Shown piece by piece: positions 29,634-37,505 of a stretch of DNA of 63,800 nucleotides. This DNA comes from Pirellulaceae bacterium (lineage in GTDB: Bacteria; Planctomycetota; Planctomycetia; Pirellulales; Thermoguttaceae). Position 1 is the stretch's first letter. The number at the start of each line of letters is the position of its first letter. The stretch covers positions 1 to 63,800 of the forward strand of contig JAAYCB010000084.1 of the NCBI GenBank assembly GCA_012744395.1, given 5' to 3'. The notes under the pieces were generated by a model that had not been told where the DNA came from, did no database searches, and saw only the letters and a list, made by a program, of their open reading frames with translations. Made by a program: the position numbers and the translations under genes.

Positions 29634-30664
29634 GGCAGGGCGAATTTCGTGATATCGCGGTAGGCATACTCGCCGCCGTTCTCGCGGGCGAGCCTGGCAA
29701 GGAAGTTGTCGCCACCGGCTTTCGGTCCAATGCCGAACTCGATGGCGTTGATCTGGATGCCGGCGGCGCGGCGGCGGAGCTCGTAAAGCTGCCGCGCCGA
29801 GAGCCGGGGTTCGTCGGCGTCGGTGAGGAAGAAGATCACGTCCGGCTGCATCTTGATCGCCACTTCGAGGGCCCTGACGTGGTTGGTCGACCCGTAGGCC
29901 GAGACGGAGCCCACGAAGCGCCGGGCCCGTTCCTTGTTCTGCTCGGTGGCAAAGGCGAGTCGGCCCTGCTCGCCCGAGGGGTTGAAGGCAGTCGGCTCTT
30001 CGTTGTAGAAGACGATCTGGAACTGGTGGGTGTCTTGGAGCGAGTCGAGACTGGCGATCAACTCTTGCTTGGAGGCCGCCAGCGGGCTGCGGCCGGACCC
30101 TTCCATGCTGCTGGAACGATCGAAGACGTAGACGAACTTGAAGCCCTCGCCGCTGGTGCCGAAGACGCTCACGCGCGCCTTGCCTTGAAGACCCGCCGTG
30201 CCGCCGCCGACTGAGCCGCCACGGCTGCCCGGCTGGATCGGCCCGCCCGGGTCGACCGCGCTGGTGCCGATCGCGCCGGGCGCTTGCGGCAAAACATCGC
30301 TGGGGTCGGTGGCGGGCCGCTCCCTCAGGAGCTCGGCGAGCAGATCGCCCGGTTCCGCTGCGGGGGCCTTCGCCTCCGCCTGGCCGGGACGGGCTTCCGT
30401 TTCGAAGTACTCGGCGTCGCCCTCGGTGTGTTTCAAGGCAATGCCGACCTCGGCCGACCGCTCGGACTGCGCCCCGCGGCGGGGGGCGTCACGCATCGCC
30501 ATTGCGATTGCCAGAAGCGCCAGGGCGTGAAGCAGCATCGACACCATCCAGGAAGGGGCCTCCGGCCGCCGCAATCGGCCCGTCAGCCAGGTGATAGCGA
30601 TGCCGGATGGTGGGTCGCGGTCAGGCATTTGCCCAGAAGCCGAAGGAGACAAACTGGCGATCAC
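29630..30664 (-). CDS. Membrane-anchored von Willebrand factor A domain protein
   Basis: 344 residues from GTG 30664 (GCGGAG just upstream; ATG 30628 is an alternative). One transmembrane helix, SWMVSMLLHALALLAIAMAM (about residues 38-57), resembles the N-terminus of TonB/TolA-like proteins. A Pro/Gly-rich linker follows, then a VWA domain with a complete MIDAS metal site: DRSSS near residue 180, the Thr in YGSTNH and the Asp in LTDADEP. It is the first gene of the operon with exbB and two exbD. Its topology, inner-membrane anchor plus periplasmic domain, is that of an energised partner such as TonB, with VWA replacing the TonB box region (inference). Confidence 0.85.
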   Translation of the reverse strand: MIASLSPSASGQMPDRDPPSGIAITWLTGRLRRPEAPSWMVSMLLHALALLAIAMAMRDAPRRGAQSERSAEVGIALKHTEGDAEYFETEARPGQAEAKAPAAEPGDLLAELLRERPATDPSDVLPQAPGAIGTSAVDPGGPIQPGSRGGSVGGGTAGLQGKARVSVFGTSGEGFKFVYVFDRSSSMEGSGRSPLAASKQELIASLDSLQDTHQFQIVFYNEEPTAFNPSGEQGRLAFATEQNKERARRFVGSVSAYGSTNHVRALEVAIKMQPDVIFFLTDADEPRLSARQLYELRRRAAGIQINAIEFGIGPKAGGDNFLARLARENGGEYAYRDITKFALP

Positions 30665-31123
30665 GCTCCGCGGCGCAATTCCTCGCGCAGAACGCCAGGA
30701 GCCCGCCGAAGTCGCTGTAAGACTCTAGAGGGGCCCCGGGCGGAAGTCAACGCGAGTCTGGCCCGCGCGCGGCGCGGGGGATGCCTCTATTCTAGCCGCC
30801 CTGGAAAAAATCCGCACCGGCCCGCGGCGCCGGGCAGCGCGAGGGGAAGAGGCCCGGCGTTTCAGCCCGTCCGCTTCCACCCCGCCCAGGGGCATGCAAG
30901 GCCGCTGGCTTCCTTGACCGGCTCTCACCCGGTCACGTAAGATAAGCTGTCTGGTCCTCCTGGAACGAGGCCGCGTGCGCATCCGCTTTCTGGGCAAGGT
31001 TCGAAATCCAGGGTCTAAGAGCCGCGTGCCGCCGGATCGGTGCTCCCGATCCACGGCCCAGTCTTGCCCATTTGGCGATTGGGAATGGAACCTTGCCGCC
31101 TGTTTTTAGGGAAGGGATCAACG
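30665..31123. other. Divergent intergenic region, VWA operon / thiS
   Basis: 460 bases with no credible gene. It should hold promoters for the minus-strand Exb operon and for thiSG (see 30914-30943). I looked for the conserved parts of a TPP riboswitch ahead of thiS (CTGAGA, ACCTGATC, GCGTAGGGA) and did not find them. Confidence 0.5.
30914..30943 (+). promoter_or_regulatory. Candidate promoter of thiSG
   Basis: TTGACC (30914-30919), an 18-base spacer and TAAGAT (30938-30943). It would give a leader of about 175 bases before thiS. Confidence 0.4.
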
Positions 31124-31324
31124 GTGATTCTTACCGTCAACGGCAATCCGCGCGAACTGGGCGATGGTGCGACCGTGACCGAATTGCTGGCCGCGCTGAA
31201 TCTGGCCGAGAAGCCTGTCGCCGTCGAGGTGAACCGGGAGGTGGTCCCGCGGGCCCGGCACGCTGAGCATCGCTTGGCCGACGGGGACCGCGTTGAGATT
31301 GTCACCCTGGTTGGTGGAGGATAA
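31124..31324 (+). CDS. thiS: Sulfur carrier protein ThiS
   Basis: 66 residues from GTG 31124, with GGGAAGGGA upstream. A ubiquitin-like fold ([24 protein letters not shown]) ends in the essential Gly-Gly (VTLVGGG, one Gly beyond the usual GG). The C-terminus is adenylated and converted to a thiocarboxylate that donates sulfur to thiazole synthesis. Its stop overlaps the thiG start by one base (TAATG). ThiF, the activating enzyme, is not nearby. Confidence 0.93.
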   Translation: MILTVNGNPRELGDGATVTELLAALNLAEKPVAVEVNREVVPRARHAEHRLADGDRVEIVTLVGGG

Positions 31325-32163
31325 TGCTCGTGAGCGCTCAAGAGACGATCGGCGAAACGGCCCTGAAGATCGGTTCACACGCCTTTGGCAGCCGCCTGTT
31401 TGTCGGCACCGGGAAGTACTCCAGCTATGCGTTGATGGCCGAGGCCCTCGACGTGGCCGGGGCCGAGTGCATCACCGTGGCCATCCGCCGCGAGCGGTTG
31501 ATTGACGCGGAGGGGAAGAACCTGCTTGATTTCGTCGACATCAGTCGGTACACGATCCTGCCCAACACGGCCGGCTGTTTCACGGCGGAGGATGCGGTCC
31601 GAGTCGCGCGGCTCGGACGCGAAATTCTGGATCAGATGGGCAATCCAGGCAGGGACTGGGTGAAAATCGAGGTCCTCGGCGACGCCAAGACGCTGCTGCC
31701 GGACCCGATCGGCACGCTGCGAGCCACCGAGCAGCTGATTGCCGACGGGTTTCAGGTGCTCGTTTACACATCGGACGACCCGATTTGCGCGAAACGTCTG
31801 AAGGAGGCGGGGGCAACGAGCGTCATGCCGGCGGGAAGTCCGATCGGGTCCGGCCAGGGCATTCTCAACGCCAACGCCCTGCGGATCTGCCTGGAGTACC
31901 TCAAAGATGGGGATCCAGACTACCCGGTGATCGTGGACGCGGGCGTGGGAACGGCGAGCGACGTGACGGAGGCGATGGAGCTGGGTTTTGACGGGGTGCT
32001 CCTGAACACGGGGATCGCCCATGCCAAGGATCCGATCCGCATGGCCCGGGCGATGCGGTTGGCCTGCCAATCGGGTCGCGACGCGTTCCTGGCCGGTCGC
32101 ATTCCGAAGAAGCTCTATGCCACGGCCTCCAGTCCGATCGAGGGCACGATCGTCGGCCGATGA
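31324..32163 (+). CDS. thiG: Thiazole synthase ThiG
   Basis: 279 residues, (beta/alpha)8 barrel that condenses 1-deoxy-D-xylulose 5-phosphate, dehydroglycine or iminoglycine, and ThiS-thiocarboxylate into the thiamine thiazole. The Schiff-base Lys is in [10 protein letters not shown] (Lys114). Other family stretches are [49 protein letters not shown] and [15 protein letters not shown]. Coupled to thiS by a one-base overlap. Confidence 0.97.
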   Translation: MLVSAQETIGETALKIGSHAFGSRLFVGTGKYSSYALMAEALDVAGAECITVAIRRERLIDAEGKNLLDFVDISRYTILPNTAGCFTAEDAVRVARLGREILDQMGNPGRDWVKIEVLGDAKTLLPDPIGTLRATEQLIADGFQVLVYTSDDPICAKRLKEAGATSVMPAGSPIGSGQGILNANALRICLEYLKDGDPDYPVIVDAGVGTASDVTEAMELGFDGVLLNTGIAHAKDPIRMARAMRLACQSGRDAFLAGRIPKKLYATASSPIEGTIVGR

Positions 32164-32219
32164 TCGCCGCAACGGACCAATCCCCCCCGCAAGAGGCCCT
32201 AGGAGCGAGCCTATTGATG

Positions 32220-32228
32220 TGAGATAAT
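32220..32228 (+). promoter_or_regulatory. Candidate extended -10 promoter
   Basis: TGA directly followed by GATAAT fits an extended -10 (TGN-TATAAT) without a good -35. It lies in the 253-base gap ahead of the sugar-isomerase-like gene; leader about 180 bases. Nothing else is recognised in this gap. Confidence 0.3.
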
Positions 32229-32416
32229 CTGCTTTCTCGCCGATTCCGCCCGCAGGGCCGTAAGAAGCGTTGCCATTCGCCCTCGATGCCTCGGGCGAGG
32301 GGCAAGGCGGTCTTTCGCATGTTTCCCCCGCCTGTCGTTTGGCAGGCCGGCCCTGTTGGATTGTCAACCGGAATCGATTTCCACTCGTACAGCATCCGCA
32401 GGTCAGGAGGAGAGCC

Positions 32417-33331
32417 ATGTTCAAGAACCTCAACGCATCGTTCCTTGCACTATCGGGACACGAGAGCGAGATCATCGAACTGGCGATGACCTACGGTTTC
32501 AAGGGGCTGGATATGAACTTCGAGGATTTCCGGGACCGCGCCAAGTCCAAGGGCATCGACTACGCGCGGCGGCTGATCGTCAGCGCGACGGCCACCGGAC
32601 GGCTGCGGATGGGAACGTTCGATCTTCCCATCCAATGGGACGTGAGCGACGAGGCGTTTGCCAAGGAGTTGGCCGCTTTGCCCGAACTGGCCACAATGGC
32701 CGCCGACCTCGGCTGCAAGCGATGCCTGGCCTTGATCCCTCCGGCCGGCGACAGCCGCCCCTATCACGAGAACTTCGATTTCCACAAATTCCGCTTCGGA
32801 GACATTTGCCGGACCCTGCAACCGCTGGGAATCCGGCTCGGGTTGGGATTCCGTGCCGCCGAGAATCTCCGCAAAGGGCAGGCTTTCCAGTTCATCCACG
32901 ACATGGAGGGGACCTCGGCCCTGATCCATGCGATCGACGCCCCGAACATCGGGCTGTTGCTGGATGCGTGGAATTTCAAGCTCAGCGGGGCGTCGCTCGA
33001 CGAACTGGACAAGTTTTCGAGCGAGCAGATCGTGGCGGTCCGGCTGGCCGACCTGCCCAAAGCCGACGTGGCGCCCTCGGAGATCACGGAAGAACACCGC
33101 CATATGCCCGGCGAAACCGGCCGGATCGACTTCGGCGCGCTGATGCGAAAGCTTGCCGAGATCGGTTACGACGGGCCGGTGACAATCGCCACGCATCGCA
33201 AGACGCTTTCTCGAGGCCGCCGCGACGCGATTGTCGAGCAGGCAAGCCAGATTCTCGACGGGTTGATCAAGGAAGCCACGGCGCCGGTCACCGCGGCCGC
33301 GGCCACCGAACCCGCCTCATCCGAGGACTGA
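32417..33331 (+). CDS. Sugar phosphate isomerase/epimerase-like TIM barrel protein
   Basis: 304 residues from ATG 32417, with a strong AGGAGGAG site. AP-endonuclease-2/xylose-isomerase-like fold: barrel strands such as GFKGLDMNFEDF, GCKRCLALIPPAG, IGLLLDAWNF, QIVAVRLADLP and GYDGPVTIATH alternate with helices, and Asp/His/Glu residues at strand ends could hold a divalent metal. The specific substrate cannot be read from sequence. The last 20 residues are an Ala/Thr/Glu-rich tail. It may be an inositol-catabolism-like (IolE/IolI) or 3-keto-sugar enzyme, which is only a family-level guess. No neighbours share the pathway. Confidence 0.8.
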   Translation: MFKNLNASFLALSGHESEIIELAMTYGFKGLDMNFEDFRDRAKSKGIDYARRLIVSATATGRLRMGTFDLPIQWDVSDEAFAKELAALPELATMAADLGCKRCLALIPPAGDSRPYHENFDFHKFRFGDICRTLQPLGIRLGLGFRAAENLRKGQAFQFIHDMEGTSALIHAIDAPNIGLLLDAWNFKLSGASLDELDKFSSEQIVAVRLADLPKADVAPSEITEEHRHMPGETGRIDFGALMRKLAEIGYDGPVTIATHRKTLSRGRRDAIVEQASQILDGLIKEATAPVTAAAATEPASSED

Positions 33332-33411
33332 CCTCGTCCGACGACTGTCTGGTCCAGAAGGGATCGATGCCGCCTTGCGGGCGACACGGAGTCGGCTGCG
33401 GTCGGTGAATC

Positions 33412-34371
33412 TCAGCCGTCGAGGCGGCGGGCCACGATCTGCACGGTCGGCGCGCCGCTTTCGGCCGTCACGTGCTGCGGCAGGATCAGGTACTTCCTCC
33501 GTTTGCCGTGCGGCGGACTCAGGTTGTCGCCCTTTTGGAGGACGGGCCGATGCTCGGGCATCTGGCCAAACGCGCGCGTGCCCGACAGCTGGCACGGAAT
33601 CCAGCAGCCGGTGCCTTCCGTTCGGTCGAGATAGAATTCGGCGTAGACGTGGCCCGGCACCTGGACGATTCGGGCGGGAATGCCCGAGGCCCGGCAGAGG
33701 GCGATGAACAGGCAGCTCATTTCATCGCAGTCGCCGTCTCTGCGCTGGAGAGTCGTGAGGGTGTCGGCCGGTTCCTGCCCTTGGTTGTCGACAAACCGGA
33801 TATTCTCGCGGACCCAGTCGTAGATCGCCTCGGCGCGCTGCCAGGCCGTGCCGCCGGTTTTGCCGATCTCGGCGGCCAGCGCGCGGATTGTGCGGTGGGA
33901 GCTCTCCACATAGGGGCCCGGCGCGAGATAGCGCCGCAGGGCGGCGGTCCGCGAAGGGAGCGCGAGTTGCTCCCGATGCTCCGGCTCGAGCAGGTAACCG
34001 CGACGGCATTCGAAGGTGACCAGCGCCTCGACCGTGTCTCCGGCGGCGAGGCTGGCGACGTTCACAACCATCTGCTTGGCGGCTCCCTCGATGACTCGGT
34101 AGTCGATGTCCACGCCGGGAGAGACCCGCTGGTCCACAATCCTGACGGTCTGCTCGGGCCAATCCATCGGGACGGACTGGCTGGCGGTGATCTTGCGGCA
34201 CGGCCCGGCCGGCGCGGCGAAGGTGAAACCGAACTGCCAACGCTGGACCGCCGTTTCGCCAAGCCTCGCCGCTGGCAGGGTGTGTTGAAATTGCGCCTGT
34301 CCGGTTCCCGCAAGGAGAGCGAGAAGAACGGCCACAGTTGCGCTCGGGAGGATTCGGACTGGCATCGGCAT
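33412..34371 (-). CDS. Exported transglutaminase-like cysteine protease-fold protein
   Basis: 319 residues from ATG 34371 (GGGGAAG upstream) with a signal peptide ending near GTGQAQ. An N-terminal beta domain (residues about 25-150, WPEQTVRIVD...) precedes a transglutaminase-like core: WVRENIRF, the catalytic Cys215 in GDCDEMSCLFIALCRASGIPAR, the His in PGHVYAEFYLD and a following CWIPCQ strand. It could crosslink or hydrolyse protein amides in the periplasm. It lies 31 bases downstream of a paralogue that lacks the catalytic Cys, in the same operon. Confidence 0.85.
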   Translation of the reverse strand: MPMPVRILPSATVAVLLALLAGTGQAQFQHTLPAARLGETAVQRWQFGFTFAAPAGPCRKITASQSVPMDWPEQTVRIVDQRVSPGVDIDYRVIEGAAKQMVVNVASLAAGDTVEALVTFECRRGYLLEPEHREQLALPSRTAALRRYLAPGPYVESSHRTIRALAAEIGKTGGTAWQRAEAIYDWVRENIRFVDNQGQEPADTLTTLQRRDGDCDEMSCLFIALCRASGIPARIVQVPGHVYAEFYLDRTEGTGCWIPCQLSGTRAFGQMPEHRPVLQKGDNLSPPHGKRRKYLILPQHVTAESGAPTVQIVARRLDG

Positions 34372-34402
34372 GGCTTCCCCACGCAGGTCGGTGTGGCCCA
34401 AG

Positions 34403-35383
34403 TCAGTTGGGGAGCATCTCGCGAATGAACTTCACCTTCGGGCGGCCGCCCGCTCCTTCGAGCGTCTCCGGCAGGAGTGGATAGGTCTTGTTCCGGTCGC
34501 GCGGGTCGCGGAAGAGGTCGCCCTTCTGGAAGATCGGGCGGTGTTCGGAGATACCGCCGAACTCTCGCGGCCCGGCGACCTGGCACGGAAACCAGTGCCC
34601 GTTCCCCTCGTCGTCGACCAGGTAGAACTCGGGGTAACAGTGGTTCGGCACCCAGACCGTTCGCGCGGGGATGCCCGCGGCGCGGCAGATCGCAATGAAC
34701 GCGAAACACAGGTCTTCGTGGTTGCCCGAACCATCTTCGAGGGCCTTGATCGCGCCTTTCGTCTTGCCCTTGGCGAACTGGATCTTGCCGCGGACGTAGT
34801 CGAAGATCGCCTCGACGCGCTTCCAGGCGGTGTCCGCATCAGCGCCGAGCATACCGCCCAACTGACGAATCCTGCGGTCGCGGCTGTCGATGTGGGGCGG
34901 GCTCCATGCAAGGTAGATCTTCACATCGCGAGGAATTTCCCGCTCCTCGGCGATCTTGTAGATTTCGGGATTGGCCGGCGGGCTTTGGATGCGGCGGGTC
35001 ACCTCGTAGGTCAACACGGCGCGTGCCTCCTGCCCGGTTGGCAGCGAGCGGATGTTGACAACCAACTGCGGCACCGCTTTCTGCTGCAAGCGCTGATTGA
35101 CCCGCGCTTGGCTTGTCACGTCTTCCTCGGAGATCACGACGGTCTGTTCGGGCCAATCGACGGGCACGGGGATCGTGGCCACGATCCCTTGGCAGGGTCC
35201 GCCCACGGCCTCGACGGTCACCCCCCCTTTCCAGCGTTGAATTCGAGTCTGCCCCAGTTCGGCGCCTTTCTGGTCGCTCTGCCCGAACTGGGCGCAAGCG
35301 TTCGCGCCCGTTGAGCCCACGATGGCACAAGCCAGGAGAATCGCTACAAATCGCACGGCAATCGCCTCGAGTCGGAGTGTCAC
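34403..35383 (-). CDS. Transglutaminase-like protein lacking the catalytic Cys
   Basis: 326 residues from GTG 35383 (weak ribosome site; another GTG at 35356). Signal peptide, N-terminal beta domain (WPEQTVVISEED) and transglutaminase-like core parallel to the downstream paralogue, roughly one third identical by eye. Aligned on the shared CRA-GIPAR helix, the catalytic position is His (GNHEDL, His222, codon CAC 34718-34720) instead of Cys, while the downstream His (NHCYPEFYL) is kept. Unless the nearby Cys of EDLCF substitutes, it should be catalytically dead and may regulate or scaffold its partner. Family DUF-type proteins with GNHED are possibly a planctomycete subfamily. Confidence 0.8.
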   Translation of the reverse strand: MTLRLEAIAVRFVAILLACAIVGSTGANACAQFGQSDQKGAELGQTRIQRWKGGVTVEAVGGPCQGIVATIPVPVDWPEQTVVISEEDVTSQARVNQRLQQKAVPQLVVNIRSLPTGQEARAVLTYEVTRRIQSPPANPEIYKIAEEREIPRDVKIYLAWSPPHIDSRDRRIRQLGGMLGADADTAWKRVEAIFDYVRGKIQFAKGKTKGAIKALEDGSGNHEDLCFAFIAICRAAGIPARTVWVPNHCYPEFYLVDDEGNGHWFPCQVAGPREFGGISEHRPIFQKGDLFRDPRDRNKTYPLLPETLEGAGGRPKVKFIREMLPN

Positions 35384-35415
35384 GCGTTACAGATCGCAGG
35401 CCACATCCCGGGTAT

Positions 35416-35435
35416 CCAAGCTCCGGCTTGGGAAC
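35416..35435. repeat. Palindromic intergenic repeat, copy 3
   Basis: CCAAGCTCCGGCTTGG (35416-35431) followed by GAAC. Same element as at 5198, 18263 and 36681, here in the gap between the transglutaminase operon and the methyltransferase gene. Confidence 0.6.
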
Positions 35436-35644
35436 GGGGTGGCTGTAGCCGTTGACGGACAGTCTATTCTCCATTCTACGTTGCGAAACGTGCCATTTCC
35501 GGCGAAAATCAGGTGTTCTTGTTGTTGCGGCCGATGACAAGAGGGGCCCGCCCCACCGTAACGGGTGGAGAGCGGTAGGCTTCTCACCTGAGGGGCATCC
35601 TGGTCGCCCGACATAACCCATCCACTATCGCACGAGAGGGTTCC

Positions 35645-36643
35645 ATGCCCAGGCCATATCCTGACCGCGATCAGATCATGAAAATCTCGGAGTCGTTCAT
35701 GGAAGCGTGCGTGCTCGGCGCGGCGGCTGAATTGGACCTGTTTTCCCTGCTCACCGCCGAGCCGAGTACGGCGTCCGGCGTGGCGGAGCGGATCGGCGGC
35801 GACCGGCGGTGCACCGAGGTCCTGCTCGACGCGGCGGCGGCACTCTGTTTGCTGGACAAGAGCGGCGGTGTCTACAGCGTGCCCGAGCCGCTCCAGCCGC
35901 TGCTGACCGACGGGGGGGAGGAGACGGCGTTGCCGATGATTCTGCACCGGATGAACATTCTCCGCGGCTGGGCGCAACTCGCCTGGACCGCCAAGCGGGG
36001 CGGCCCCTGCTCGCGGCCGTCGAGCGTCCGCGGGCCGGAGGCGGACCGGGCGGCGTTCGTCGCCGCGATGCATTCTGCGTCCGGCCCGATCGCCGACGCC
36101 GTCGTCTCGCGATGGGGGCCTCCGCGGTTTCGCCACCTGCTGGACGTTGGCGGCGCCTCGGGCACTTGGACGCTGGCCCTGCTGCGGGCGATGCCGGGCG
36201 CCAGGGCGACGCTGTTCGATCTGGCCGACGCAGTCGAGCAAGCCCGGCAGCGGATCGCCGCCTCGGACATGCGCGCGCGGGTCGCACTGGTGGCCGGAGA
36301 TTTCTACCAGGAGGAGCTGCCCGGCGGCGCTGACCTGGTCTGGCTCAGCGCGATCGTCCACCAGCATTCGCGGCGGGAGAACCGGGAGCTTTTCGCCAAG
36401 GCTTTCCGGGCGCTCGAGCGCGGCGGGAGGATCGCGATCCGCGACGCGGTGATGGAAGCGGACCACACCGCGCCGCTGTTCGGCGCCCTGTTTGCCATCA
36501 ACATGATCGTCAACACGGAGCGCGGGGGCACGTTTTCCTTCGAGGAGCTGGCCGAGGACTTGCTTGCGGCCGGGTTTGACAACCCGCAATTGGCCGTCCA
36601 GGCGAGCGATATGAGTTCGATCGTCGTGGCGGTGAAGCCGTGA
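35645..36643 (+). CDS. SAM-dependent O-methyltransferase (family 2, hydroxyindole/plant OMT-like)
   Basis: 332 residues from ATG 35645 with GAGAGGG upstream. An N-terminal winged-helix dimerisation domain (residues about 10-90, ELDLFSLLTAEPSTASGVAERIGG) is followed by a Rossmann core with motif I LLDVGGASGTWTLALL, ATLFDLADAVEQAR, GDFYQEELPGGADLVWLSAIVHQHS and a C-terminal catalytic region. This arrangement is that of methyltransferase_2 proteins that methylate small hydroxylated aromatics. The histidine in IVHQHS occupies the usual LHxW(N/D)D position. Substrate unknown; no biosynthetic neighbours. Confidence 0.88.
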   Translation: MPRPYPDRDQIMKISESFMEACVLGAAAELDLFSLLTAEPSTASGVAERIGGDRRCTEVLLDAAAALCLLDKSGGVYSVPEPLQPLLTDGGEETALPMILHRMNILRGWAQLAWTAKRGGPCSRPSSVRGPEADRAAFVAAMHSASGPIADAVVSRWGPPRFRHLLDVGGASGTWTLALLRAMPGARATLFDLADAVEQARQRIAASDMRARVALVAGDFYQEELPGGADLVWLSAIVHQHSRRENRELFAKAFRALERGGRIAIRDAVMEADHTAPLFGALFAINMIVNTERGGTFSFEELAEDLLAAGFDNPQLAVQASDMSSIVVAVKP

Positions 36644-36680
36644 CGCCCGGTGCCGCCGGGCCAGACGCCAGATGTTCCTG

Positions 36681-36704
36681 GTTCCCAGGCTCCAGCCTGG
36701 GACC
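36681..36704. repeat. Palindromic intergenic repeat, copy 4
   Basis: GTTCCCAGGC, TCC spacer, AGCCTGGGACC: a 10-bp stem between two convergent genes (methyltransferase and cytochrome). Related to the copies at 5198, 18263 and 35416 and could serve as a terminator here. Confidence 0.6.
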
Positions 36705-36724
36705 CCCTGCCCAGCCACAGGCCG

Positions 36725-37483
36725 TCAATGCTTGCCGTAATTCAGTGCGACGCCCTTGCGCTGCGACTGGATGTAGGCCTCCAGGGCCCGCATCTTCGCG
36801 CCGTTGGGGTCGAGGTGCTCGCCGCGGACCGGGTTCTCAATGCACCAGTCGATCATGTCGCGGAGCAGGGCGACGCGGCCCAGCTGGGTCTGGTACTTGG
36901 GATACGTTTCCGGGTGCGTGTTGGCGGCGTGCGGGTGGCACATGTCGCAGGAGACGGCGACCGTGCTGCCGAGTTCGTCGGCGCTGTGAAAGATCCGCGA
37001 TCCCTCGGCGACGAATTTCTCGGTCTCCCGGGCCCACGTGAGGATGTCGCGCTCCGTATAGTTGCCGTACGCGTGGTCCTTTCCCTGGTCTCCCTTGAGC
37101 AGGTCGGAATTATCCGCCGGCGGGATCAAGGCGTGCCGTTCCTGCTGCTCGGCGACCCAGTTGGCCTCGGGGTGATCGCGTTGCCACTGGTCCATCAGGC
37201 TGTCGGCCAGGGGCTGGCCGGTCAGCGAGCTGGGGACTTCCACGGCGGCGCCGCCGTCGCAGGCGCCGATGGCGACGGTCTCACCGCCGGCGGCCGCCGG
37301 GGCCGCGGCGGATGGCTCGGCGGTTGCCGCCACGGGGGTGATCGCCGGCGGACGTTCCGACGCGTTGGGGCCGGTTGCCCCGGGGGGCGCGGCGTTCTGA
37401 GCGCACCCGGCGAGCGCGCCAAGCAGGACACAGATCGTGCCGGCGGCAGCGCTGGCAGGGCATCGAAGCGGTGCGTTTCTCAT
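36725..37483 (-). CDS. c-type cytochrome lipoprotein
   Basis: 252 residues from ATG 37483 (AAGGAGA upstream). A lipoprotein signal (LLGALAGC) is followed by an Ala/Pro-rich linker (residues about 30-70) and a domain with one haem c site, CDMCH at about residue 178. A possible axial Met lies in MRAL or MIDWC. The C-terminal DMIDWCIENPVRGEHL...MRALEAYI resembles thiosulfate-dehydrogenase or SoxX-like cytochromes but is not conclusive. It is the last gene of the peroxidase-metallophosphoesterase operon and is probably an envelope electron carrier for the di-haem peroxidase. Confidence 0.8.
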   Translation of the reverse strand: MRNAPLRCPASAAAGTICVLLGALAGCAQNAAPPGATGPNASERPPAITPVAATAEPSAAAPAAAGGETVAIGACDGGAAVEVPSSLTGQPLADSLMDQWQRDHPEANWVAEQQERHALIPPADNSDLLKGDQGKDHAYGNYTERDILTWARETEKFVAEGSRIFHSADELGSTVAVSCDMCHPHAANTHPETYPKYQTQLGRVALLRDMIDWCIENPVRGEHLDPNGAKMRALEAYIQSQRKGVALNYGKH

Positions 37484-37505
37484 GATTCGTCTCCTTCGTG
37501 TATCG

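Noticed and set aside
26497..30664. Tol-Pal system
   Set aside because: ExbB/ExbD-like proteins are present, but no TolA, TolB or Pal is recognisable; the VWA and TPR partners make it a different assembly.
30944..31123. TPP riboswitch ahead of thiSG
   Set aside because: None of the conserved THI-box pieces (CTGAGA, ACCTGATC, GCGTAGGGA) could be found in the leader.
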